A stretch of 64,000 nt of DNA, taken from positions 4,942,760 through 5,006,759 of the forward strand of contig CM030939.1 of NCBI GenBank assembly GCA_018136815.1. The letters run 5' to 3'. The stretch comes from Isochrysis galbana (Eukaryota > Haptophyta > Isochrysidales > Isochrysidaceae). The translations under genes were made by a program, and so were the position numbers. A model generated the notes under the pieces. The model saw only the letters and a list, made by a program, of their open reading frames with translations. It searched no databases and was not told where the DNA came from. Positions 55,714 to 64,000 of the stretch are shown one piece after another; position 1 is the stretch's first letter, and each line of letters starts with the position of its first letter.

Positions 55714-56982
55714 CTAAAGGTTGCGCAGTTGTGTGACGAGATCTCTCTCCTTGGCCGAAAGCGACTTGGGAATTTGGACGTTGACCTTGACAAAGTGGGA
55801 TCCACGCATGTTGACGTTGTTCAGCTTGGGGGCGCCCTTGCCCTCCAAGCGCAGTGTGGCGCCCGGTTGCGTGCCCGCAGGAAGCGGGACGTCGACAGTG
55901 GGGCCATCGACCGTCTCCACCTGAAGAGTGGTGCCAAGGATGGCATCCACATAGGAGACCGTCACCTCGGAAAAGAGGTCCATCCCCTCCCGGCGGAAGT
56001 TGGGGTCGCGCGTCACCGAGAGGAAAACATAAAGGTCACCTGACGGCCCTCCCTTCGGCCCAGCGTCGCCCTCTCCACGCACTCGCAAACGGTTTCCATT
56101 TTCAACACCCGGCGGGATGGTAACAGTTAGCTGCTTCGACCGTTTGTTGGTGCCGCGGCCGTCACATGTGCCACAGTATTTTTCGACCACAGAACCCGAG
56201 CCACCGCAAGTGGGGCACCTTGACTGCTGTTGCATGCGGCCAAGGATGGTGTTGACCGTCTGCGTCACAGCGCCCCGGCCGCCACAGGTTGCACATGTGG
56301 TCACCGACGCGCCAGGCGCTACGCCCGAGCCACCGCATGTGGTGCATGCCTCGAGTTGGGTGATCCGGATCTTCTTCTCGCCGCCAAAGAGAGCCTGGAG
56401 GAGGGGCGGGCGTTGTGAAACATGTGTGCACGGCGTGCAAACATCGCCCACGAGTGCATGAAGATGCAGGCAGGGCGCGCGCACCGTCTTAAAATCGAGC
56501 TCGAGGTCGAAGCGCAGGTCGTCGCCCTGTGTTGGCCGGTTGGTGCGCGTGCGCGCGCCCGGTCCTCCCGAGAAAAATGACTCGAAGATGTCACCAAAGT
56601 CGAAGTCGGACATGTTTGGCCCTGCGCTCGCCCCTCCCTTGATGCCTGCCATACCAAACTGGTCGTATCGCTGGCGCATTTCCGGGTTCGAGAGCACCTG
56701 GTATGCCTCGTTGATGCTCTGGAACTTCTCTTTCGCGTCCTGCGACGGGTTGACGTCTGGGTGCCACTTGCGCGCAGCCGCGCGGTAGGCCTTCTTGATG
56801 TCTCCCTCGTTTGCGTTGCGCGGTACGCCGAGTGCCGCGTAGAGATCAGCCTCCTGCATCGTCGGCGGCGCGGCGACGCGCAGACATGCGGCCCTGGCTC
56901 TGGCGGTGGGGGTTGCGAGCGGCAGGGGGGAGCGCAGGCTGACACAGCGCCAGCTCAGAAGCAGTAGGAGCAGCAGACGCAT
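55714..56982 (-). CDS. dnaJ: Type I DnaJ (Hsp40) chaperone, probably plastid-targeted
   Basis: Exon 1 56982-56485, intron 56484-56395 (GTGCGC ... CTCCAG, 90 bp, stop-free and divisible by three), exon 2 56394-55714; 392 residues. The order is canonical: J domain (about 45-110) with HPD, G/F linker with FGDIFESFFSGG, zinc domain with four CxxCxGxG motifs (CTTCGGSG, CATCGGRG, CPTCGGSG, CGTCDGRG), and two beta-rich C-terminal domains (LTVTIPPGVENGNRLRVRGEGD ... TLRLEGKGAP). It stimulates Hsp70 ATPase activity and holds unfolded clients. The first 40 residues (MRLLLLLLLSWRCVS then an Arg/Ala/Pro stretch) look like a signal plus transit peptide, as needed for a complex plastid; targeting is inferred. 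Splicing is supported because it restores DFKT/ALFGGEKKIRI. Confidence 0.95.
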   Translation of the reverse strand: MRLLLLLLLSWRCVSLRSPLPLATPTARARAACLRVAAPPTMQEADLYAALGVPRNANEGDIKKAYRAAARKWHPDVNPSQDAKEKFQSINEAYQVLSNPEMRQRYDQFGMAGIKGGASAGPNMSDFDFGDIFESFFSGGPGARTRTNRPTQGDDLRFDLELDFKTVRAPCLHLHALVGDVCTPCTHVSQRPPLLQALFGGEKKIRITQLEACTTCGGSGVAPGASVTTCATCGGRGAVTQTVNTILGRMQQQSRCPTCGGSGSVVEKYCGTCDGRGTNKRSKQLTVTIPPGVENGNRLRVRGEGDAGPKGGPSGDLYVFLSVTRDPNFRREGMDLFSEVTVSYVDAILGTTLQVETVDGPTVDVPLPAGTQPGATLRLEGKGAPKLNNVNMRGSHFVKVNVQIPKSLSAKERDLVTQLRNL

Positions 56983-57429
56983 GTCTATAGGCGGTCTGGC
57001 GGTGGCAGTGGCGTTACTCTGCTCGTGACGGGGCGAAGTGCTCGCGCGGTTCGTGCTGCAGCGAGGCGACAGGCGGCTGCGAGCTCGCGCGGTGAGGCGG
57101 GGCTCGAGGGAAGGGTGGGGGGGATGGGTGTGTTTGGAGTGGGGGGCTCTGTGAGGAAGGAGGGGCGAGGTAGCGCTGCAGAAGGCGCAGGATGAAAGGG
57201 GCGCAGCAGGCGGGGGCGAGGAGCAGCGGGAGCGGAGAGAAGGGGTGGGGTGGGGGAAGGGGAGAGGAGAGGAGGAGAGGGGAGAGGAGAAGAAGCGAGG
57301 CGAGGAGAGAGAGAGAGGCGAGGTTCCAGAAGGGGGCGAGGGGGAGGCGGGGAGGGGGCGAGGGGGGGGGGCGGCGGGGGGGGGGGGGTGGCGGAGCGAT
57401 CTGGGCCTGTGCCTCGCGGTCGGTCCTTT

Positions 57430-58090
57430 GGCTCTCCCTCTCTCTCTCTCTCTCCACTTTGGCTCTCCCTCTCTCTCTCTCTCTCCCCTTTGGCTCTCCC
57501 TCTCTCTCTCTCTCTCCACTTTGGCTCTCCCTCTCTCTCTCTCTCTCCACTTTGGCTCTCCCTCTCTCTCTCTCTCTCCCCTTTGGCTCTCCCTCTCTCT
57601 CTCTCTCTCCCCTTTGGCTCTCCCTCTCTCTCTCTCTCTCCCTTTCGCTCTCCCTCTCTCTCTCTCTCTCCCCTTTGGCTCTCCCTCTCTCTCTCTCTCT
57701 CCCTTTGGCTCTCCCTCTCTCTCTCTCTCTCCCTTTGGCTCTCCCTCTCTCTCTCTCTCTCCCCTTTGGCTCTCCCTCTCTCTCTCTCTCTCCACTTTGG
57801 CTCTCCCTCTCTCTCTCTCTCTCCACTTTGGCTCTCCCTCTCTCTCTCTCTCTCCCCTTTGGCTCTCCCTCTCTCTCTCTCTCTCCACTTTGGCTCTCCC
57901 TCTCTCTCTCTCTCTCCCCTTTGGCTCTCCCTCTCTCTCTCTCTCTCCCCTTTGGCTCTCCCTCTCTCTCTCTCTCTCCACTTTGGCTCTCCCTCTCTCT
58001 CTCTCTCTCCACTTTGGCTCTCCCTCTCTCTCTCTCTCTCCCCTTTGGCTCTCCCTCTCTCTCTCTCTCTCCACTTTGGCTCTCTCTCTC
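57430..58090. repeat. 31-bp minisatellite upstream of dnaJ
   Basis: About 21 units starting GGCTCTCCCTCTCTCTCTCT, with CCACTTT or CCCCTTT ends. Begins about 450 bp upstream of the dnaJ start. Long Arg/Glu or Ser/Leu frames through it are artefacts. Confidence 0.95.
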
Positions 58091-58892
58091 TCTCTCTCTC
58101 CCCCGTGGGATCGAGAGAAGGGGGGAAGGGGGGGAGGGGCGGGGGGGGGGCGAGTCCCTTTTCTTACGTCTACGAGAGAAGGAGCGCTGGCCTCCCCTCC
58201 CCCCGCCCCCTCCCCCGCGGGAGCGGCGACGCGGCGGCGGGGAGAGGGCGCGGGGCGAGGCAAGGCGAGGGAGGGGGGGGCGGGGGGCGGGGGGGAAGAT
58301 TCTCGGAAGGCGTCGTGGTCGGGCCCCGCAGCAGCGCCTTCCCTTCTCTCTTCCTCTCTCGGGGCCCTGGGGCTCCTCGGTGGGGCACGACCCCTGTGAA
58401 TGAAAACACCCAAAAGGAAGAGATCAAAAATAAGTCGAGAGAGGGGGTTTGCAGGCCGCAAGAGGGGGGTTGGCCCAGGCCAGAGTTTCGTTTCGGACCC
58501 GCCCAAATTTCGTTTCGAAATTTCGCACGCATTTCACTAAGTTTCGGGCCCGCTCCACCCAAATCTCGGGGGTGTTTTGCTTTGCTCTCGGTTATAGCGC
58601 TAGCGCTCCGTGCGCATCGAGCATCGACACGCACCTAACTAACATCATACAGTATTTGCGTACGTGCTATACTCTACCCTAACTATATACAACTCATACG
58701 GACGCAATCAATAGTAAGTGCTTCGTCGCCATTGGCCATTGGCTCAGTGCAGCCGCCGATATTCCCAGTTGTAATTATTTTTTATTTGGGGGCGTCATGC
58801 GCAGCATGCTGCGCATGCGGGGGGGAGGCGACGGGGGACGGAGGGGAGGGCGCTTCGGCTTCGGGAATTTCGCTTCGGCGCTTCGGCGCTAT

Positions 58893-58975
58893 TAGCCCGG
58901 TCACTCACTCAGTTAAACCACTATTTCCCACCTCCCTTGTGTGTCCAAGGATTCCGTAGGCCCCCCCCCTACCTG
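58893..58975 (+). mobile_element. TAGCCCGG-family left end, broken by LTR-like sequence
   Basis: Matches 48079-48160 (TAGCCCGGTCACTCACTCA ... GTGTCCAAGGATTCC ... CTACCTG), then stops where TGTCGAACA begins at 58976. Confidence 0.7.
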
Positions 58976-59098
58976 TGTCGAACATGCGATGACTACAGGC
59001 TCGTAGGCAGAGGGCCGTTCGATCGAGCCGGCAGCTGACGCGGCCGTGAAAGAGTCGTTGTTTGTTGCTGGCGGGAAGATGTCTGAGAGGTCATAGTA
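58976..59098. repeat. LTR-like terminal fragment, third copy
   Basis: About 120 bp nearly identical to 4373-4495. It may continue as a solo LTR to about 59365, where weak similarity to 3975-4105 is seen. Confidence 0.55.
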
Positions 59099-59561
59099 GG
59101 AGTAGGGTCTGACAGTGTCTGCCATCGAGCGCTATGAGCGAAGAGGTAGACTGAGGTTCAGAGGATTGCGACGCGTGGCGTCGGAGAGTAGAGACGAGGC
59201 TAGCTAGCGAGCTAGTGGAAGAGAGAGAGAATGAGAAAAAAAAACTTCTTAATATTCTCGCCGCTCGCGCGACTCTGCACTCTAACACATGCAGCCTCGC
59301 CCGCCGCTCTCATCCCCCCTCCACCTGCCTTGCGGCCCGTCCCTCGTGCGCTACCTAGGGGCTGGGTGTATGGGGTTTCCTGCAGCAGACGGTGTGCACC
59401 GATCCCCGACAGGTTTTTTCCACTCCTTCCTCCTGTACCATCGGGCTATCGGTTTCTATATTGTTTCTTTTTTTAGACCTATGAGATGGGCGGCGTGTTT
59501 CCGTGCTTTCGGGGGTTGAGGCAGGGCGGGTGAGTGAAGCGTCGTGACGGCTTATGCGCGG

Positions 59562-60131
59562 TTAAGCTAGCTTTTCCGTTAGTTGGAGTGCATTGGCTAT
59601 TGCGGCCAGGTTGCCGCCTAACATCAGTGTGCCTTTATCGTTGAATGTAAAGACGGGTGCGCAAAGCTCACGCGGGGACTTGAGCTTCGGTTTTCTCCCT
59701 TGTGAGGCTATGCTAGTGCGTGCGGTCGAGGGCTTGTCTGGGGGGGTGAGCCCTCTGGCGAGGACCGTAAATTTGCTAAGGGTTTTTTCGATGACCGGCA
59801 CGTGGTGGAAAGTGTAGTTGTCAAATTCTACTTTGTAAAAGTCACCTATTATGTACCTCCACGCTATGATGTAGAGGGCTTTGAGGCTGTCGGGTGTCGT
59901 TGTGTTCGGGTATACGAAGAGTCTGTCTTTAAGTTTTTGTGCTGTCGATCTGTCTTCTCTAGGCGTGTACCCCGTTACCGCTTCTACGGCCCGGAAGATT
60001 TGTTGTGTGGAAGGGCATCTGGCGAGGTGTGTCGAGTTTTCGCGATGTTTTCCACATAATCTGCATTTCGCTGTGGTCGCCGTGGCGAATCGGTTTCGTG
60101 TGCCTAGCAGTGGCAGGCGACTGGGGGTGGC
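59562..60131 (-). pseudogene. LINE reverse-transcriptase C-terminal fragment
   Basis: An open frame without ATG from 60131 down to 59562: TAKCRLCGKHRENSTHLARC, then LKALYIIAWRYIIGDFYKVE, ending LAAIANALQLTEKLA. CRLCG ... HLARC has the CxxC-x(n)-H-x3-C pattern of the zinc-binding tail (zf-RVT) after reverse transcriptase in non-LTR retrotransposons, where the following helices are also usual. The polymerase part is absent, so this is a truncated copy, the 3' part of an element read on the minus strand. Its GC is lower than the flanks. Resemblance to LINE tails is by motif only. Confidence 0.6.
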
Positions 60132-61961
60132 TCAGGCGCGTGCTTGGCTTGTATTGACTCGTTGACTCGGGGTATAGACTCGGGGACTCGGGGGGACTCG
60201 CTTGGGAACACGATGGGACTCGACGAAGTTGCTACAAAAATCACTCACAAGAAACCAAAAACCAAAGTCCTTGGGCTCAGAAAACTAACGTAAACACTCC
60301 GGAATCATACGATAAACAAACCCCTCCCCGCGCGGCGAAGGCTGAAGTCGCGATCGCTCGTCATGCGCGAAGATATACGGAAAGAGAGCGCATAACTACG
60401 CCACCGAAGGGTTCGAACTATCGTTAAAGTGGAACTCGTCCGCTGAAGCCAACGCGGAGGGTCGAGGAGAGATCCAAACTCGCGCGGGGGGAGAAGGCGA
60501 TGTGCGGAGAGACCTTCTAGACAAGCGACGAGCAAGGGGCGACGAAACAAGACGCGAGACGCGAGGCGCGTGCCATTCGTTCTTCCTTTCTTTCATCGAA
60601 ACCGCGACGAAACTAACATTAAACGTCGGTGCCCCCTCCGCGAGGATCGCGAAGAAGAACGGACGAGATGGAGGCAATCATCGAAGGAACCGCGAGAGGA
60701 ATCGAAGCGAGGGGGGGAACAACGACGGCCGGAGGAAACGAACCGCGCGCGGGGGAGAAGAGAACCTCGCGCGGGGGGGATTAATATAACGGCCGGAGGC
60801 GACGGACGGCACGCCGAGGGAAAGAACCTGCCGCGGGGGGGGCGAGGGACCGAGGGCACGGCGGGGCAGCGTGGGAGGGCGCGAGGCCGATCTCGGAGCG
60901 AGATCGCGTCCTTTCCCTCGCGGAGCGCGGAGAGACCCCCCACGAGATATCTTGGGACCGGAGAATGTTTTGGACGAATCTTCTTGCCGTCGGCCGAGGA
61001 GAGGCGGACGGAGAGAGAGAGAGAGAGAGAGTCTCGCAGAGCGACTGCAGAACGAGAAGTCGAAGTCATGCCGGTTTATTACCTTAAACGAGCCAACAAT
61101 TATAGTAACAGCAAAAACAAAATTCGAATCGCAAATTTCGAGACCAAAACCTGCAAACCTGGACTTGAGACCATGGGGAATCCGAATCTGTGTGTCTTGT
61201 GCGTCAGTGGCAACACGGGGAACTGTTCAATTGTAATTGTGAGCGCGTACCTTACACGAATATTCATGCCTACAACCTTCAGATGGGCAGGAATACAACA
61301 CGGTCACAGGGGACCGGTCGCACGCCGCGGCCCCGTCATAGGTGAAGCTCCTGCACTGCTCTGCTGGGTCGCCGCTGGCAGAGGGGCCTCCCTCCCCTTC
61401 CATCGCTCTCGCGGCCCCGCTCGCGCCAGCAGCCAGCAGCCTCTCCGCAAAAATATCGGAGGGGGCAATCCGTGCGTCTACCGGGGCTAGGTAGGGCAGT
61501 CGGGGCCTGGTGGAATACCGGGGGGGGGGGGTGAGCAGGGGTTGGGGGCGGGGGAGGGCGGGGTGCGCGTACCCCCGCCCCCCCCCGACGCTGCCTCTCC
61601 CTCTCGCCTGCTCTTCCTCTCTCTCCTCTCCTTCTCAGTCATCTCTCCCCCTCTCTCCGTTTCCTTCTCTTCCGCCTCATCGCCACCCTCTGCCTCCCTC
61701 CTGCCCTCTCTCACTCTCTCACACGCTTCTCCCTTTCCTTCTCCCCCTCCCTCTCCATCTCACTCCTCACCTGCCGTCTCTCTCCCTCCCTCTTGTCCCT
61801 CGACTCCTCTCTCTCTCTCTCTCCCCCCCCTCCTCTCCTTCATCCCCCCTTTCTCCCTCTCACTCGTCACTGCCGCCTCTCTCTCCCTCCCTCTTGCCTC
61901 TTGACTCCTCTTTCTCTCTCTCTCTTCCCCCCTCCTCCCCTCTCTCTCTCGGAGGCGCTCG
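60132..61961. other. Purine-rich and pyrimidine-rich DNA, no gene seen
   Basis: 60180-61070 is rich in GGACTCG, GAACGA and GCGCGGGG words and may be the 5' part of a retroelement. 61560-61955 is CT-rich and forms the leader of the next gene. Long frames here are compositional. Confidence 0.45.
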
Positions 61962-63071
61962 ATGCTCACTGCAGCACTGCGTGCCGCAGACGTCGATGCG
62001 CTCCGCCTCGCGCTCCGCGAGCATCCGGGTGCGCCTCCTGCGCAGTCGGAGGGGGTCGAGCCGCAGCCCGTTCCCCAGCCCGTGCCCGATCCGGCAACTC
62101 CAGACGTCATACCCACTGAGCCGAGCGAGCTTGAGGCATGCGGCCTGCGCCTTCGCTCTTCTCTTGTAATGGGTGGTGCTGCAGTCTGGCCGGCCGCAAT
62201 CTGCCTGGCCACGCGGCTGCGTGGTATGGATCTGTGCGGTGCGTCTCTCCTTGAGCTGGGCGCAGGCGCAGGTGCACCGGGCCTCGTCGCCGCCACGCTC
62301 GGAGCCCGGCCGGTCTTCCTCACGGATGGAGACGCTGACATCCTTCAGCTCATGCGAGACAACGTCCGCCTAAACGCTCCCCTGCCTGCCTTCTCCGATG
62401 AAGATGGCGGCCATGGCGCGCCCTTGTGCGGATCGTCCTCGCGCCCACGTGATGGAGCACGCCACGAGCCACCAGTCGCCGTGGTCGACCCGAGTGCCGT
62501 ACACTGCTGCTGCCTTGACTGGCGCGACATGCGGCAGGTGACGCACATTAACCTTTTGGCGCGTGGCAGTGATGGATCGCTCCATTTACGTGCCGCAGAA
62601 GAGGCAGTCCCGCCTCTCGGCTTCGGCTCAGGTGGGGGTCGGTCGGCTGCGCAGTACATCTTACCTGTACTGAGGAGCAGGTTGGTTGATGGCGATGAGG
62701 GCCGCCTCGAAGAGTGCGAGGGCCAGTTCGACCTTGTAATTGCTGCCGACGTGCTCTTTGGTGTTGGCGATATTGGGCCGCTTGTACGCGCAACTGCCGG
62801 GCTCTTGCGGCGACCGCGTTGCGGTACCACCGCAGAGGCAAAGTGTGGAAAGATCCACGGAATTACGTGTCATGGACATGAAGCGGCTGTTGCGACGGCG
62901 GGCTCCTGTGACGACCGCATCCCACGCGTGTTGATTGCGCGCTCTAATTTTTTCGAGGCTTTTGTTCCGACGCTTTGCGCCTCGTTTGAGGAGGCCGGGC
63001 TGCAGCTTGTGGCGACTCACGATAGCCCAGACGGCGAGGCAGCTGTCCACGAATTCCGATGGAGCAGCTAG
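61962..63071 (+). CDS. METTL21-type lysine methyltransferase-like protein
   Basis: Single-exon gene of 369 residues, ATG directly after a CT-rich leader. After a short N-terminal region it has GAAVWPAAICLATRL (about 72-86), SAM motif I LLELGAGAGAPGLVAA (97-111), post-I VFLTDGD and then CLDWRD, a long insert, FDLVIAADVLFG (motif II/IV) and LVRATAGLLRR. This series (vWpaa..La..l, LELGaGtG.pgl.aa, vtDgd...l.ll..N, FDlilaaDvly) is that of the Methyltransf_16/METTL21-FAM86 family, protein-lysine methyltransferases that modify chaperones and translation factors using SAM. The two loops after motif I are longer than usual. Substrate unknown. Confidence 0.88.
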   Translation: MLTAALRAADVDALRLALREHPGAPPAQSEGVEPQPVPQPVPDPATPDVIPTEPSELEACGLRLRSSLVMGGAAVWPAAICLATRLRGMDLCGASLLELGAGAGAPGLVAATLGARPVFLTDGDADILQLMRDNVRLNAPLPAFSDEDGGHGAPLCGSSSRPRDGARHEPPVAVVDPSAVHCCCLDWRDMRQVTHINLLARGSDGSLHLRAAEEAVPPLGFGSGGGRSAAQYILPVLRSRLVDGDEGRLEECEGQFDLVIAADVLFGVGDIGPLVRATAGLLRRPRCGTTAEAKCGKIHGITCHGHEAAVATAGSCDDRIPRVLIARSNFFEAFVPTLCASFEEAGLQLVATHDSPDGEAAVHEFRWSS

Positions 63072-64000
63072 TTTAGTGGCGAGACGTATATCTTCGCCGC
63101 ATAGTTGAGCTTCTCGATGCCTTGCCATTAAGGCCGAGATGGTGCAGCTGGTCAGCAGATCCCGCATACTCCATCTCAGCCTTCCCGTCCTATCACATGG
63201 TGAGTGCACATATGCACCCTGCTCGCGCCTAGCCCTGCGCCCTCTCTGCCATACGCGCCGCCCACTGCCGCCGAGGAAGAATCTGCTTTCGTTCGATCAT
63301 CACCGAGAGAAGGAGATGTGGATCATTAGCAGTGCTGCGGATCCGAGGCGAGCTGGTGGCGCCACCTATCATTGAACAGACCCCCCTCGTCGCAACGGCG
63401 CGCGCTTTCCGTCCTATCCTTCCACATAGCGCCCTGCCCCACCGGTTCGATTTCTTGTACCCCCTTGGGCTGTCGGTGCCAAGGCTGTGGATTACCTTCG
63501 GACCAACAGCTTGACGCTCCCACTCACCTTCCGCCGAGGCCCCGTGTCTCTGAGGTGGGAGGCCCTTTCTCGAGCCTACACTCCTAGACACACTTGCGAT
63601 TCCTCCCCTCATCGCACACTCCTTGTGTAGCCCGTCTTCTGCCGACTTCCCTGACTATCCATCTCAGTATGGCGTGACTTTGACGTTTGACGTCGCCGCC
63701 GTTGACTTTGACGATTGATTAGAGGCTGGTGCCGACTCTCACTGACGAGACAATCTAGGGCTTCACCTCCCATTTCCGAGTCGACAGCGCAAGCAAAGCT
63801 TCGCGCCCTCCTTGGTGATCTTTTCACGAGGGGATATTTCACTGGATTCTGCCCTTTCACCCTCCACTACTCCTGCGCACCATATCGACGGAGAATCGTT
63901 TCGAGGCCTTTCCATGGCCATCGTCTCTTCATGACCGTCGCAAAATGATCATCTCACGGCGATCTAAGGGTCGTTACGGTATTCTAGTTACCACATCGAC
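63072..64000. other. 3' flank, no gene seen
   Basis: Only short frames without domains. Antisense frames over the methyltransferase end are shadows. Confidence 0.45.

Noticed and set aside
60570-61490. 306-codon Arg/Glu/Gly-rich frame
   Set aside because: Composition follows the GA/GC-rich DNA; no domain, no credible leader.

Overview
This is a nuclear genomic window from a unicellular eukaryote, most likely a haptophyte or another GC-rich alga with a complex plastid. The signs are intron-split genes, with introns of 58-188 bp in the models and many 5' splice sites reading GTGCG. Long CT/GA tracts and pyrimidine-rich leaders precede several start codons. One protein combines kelch repeats with a very long Ser-Pro-Pro-Pro-Pro tract. 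A DnaJ has a signal-plus-transit-like N-terminus. There are also a GT77-like glycosyltransferase pair and DUF6625-like and HET-like proteins. The taxon is an inference. There is one 100-N assembly gap (37091-37190).

Layout. 0-4 kb: GA microsatellite, then a kelch/SPPPP protein gene. 4.2-8.8 kb: an internally deleted Ty3/gypsy-type retroelement (gag-like ORF joined to RNase H and integrase) between two 139-bp near-identical inverted repeats. 8.8-13 kb: a split DUF6625 glycosyltransferase-like gene (-) and a myristoylation-motif HET/TIR-like gene (+). 13-18 kb: transposon debris, including a transposase-like Cys-rich tail, a 207-bp MITE with perfect TIRs and 8-bp target duplication, and two small hypothetical genes. 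18.4-21.8 kb: a ten-exon patatin-like lipase gene (-) with several oddities. 23-30 kb: a coiled-coil protein, a small two-exon protein, a Golga7/Erf4-like membrane protein and a single-exon hypothetical protein. 31.5-33.3 kb: a secreted transglutaminase-like protein. 33.4-36.3 kb: CT tracts and a G/Y/P/M-rich two-exon protein. 37-40.6 kb: gap and repeat debris, including a 302-bp insertion with an 18-bp target duplication. 40.6-44.8 kb: two tandem GT77-like glycosyltransferase genes (-), the second lacking the DxD motif. 47.2-53.4 kb: a nest of at least four mobile elements, readable to the base from their target duplications, one of them carrying a 15-unit, 204-bp satellite array. 55.7-57 kb: a DnaJ chaperone gene with a 31-bp minisatellite upstream. 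58.9-60.1 kb: repeat ends and a LINE reverse-transcriptase tail. 62-63.1 kb: a METTL21-type methyltransferase gene.

There is no operon-like pathway. Two loci handle sugars (DUF6625-like and GT77-like), one handles lipids (patatin) and one is a plastid chaperone. The most unusual parts are the nested transposon locus at 47-53 kb, and the patatin gene with a duplicated splice acceptor, an inserted SEC-C-like zinc motif and 11-residue amphipathic repeats.
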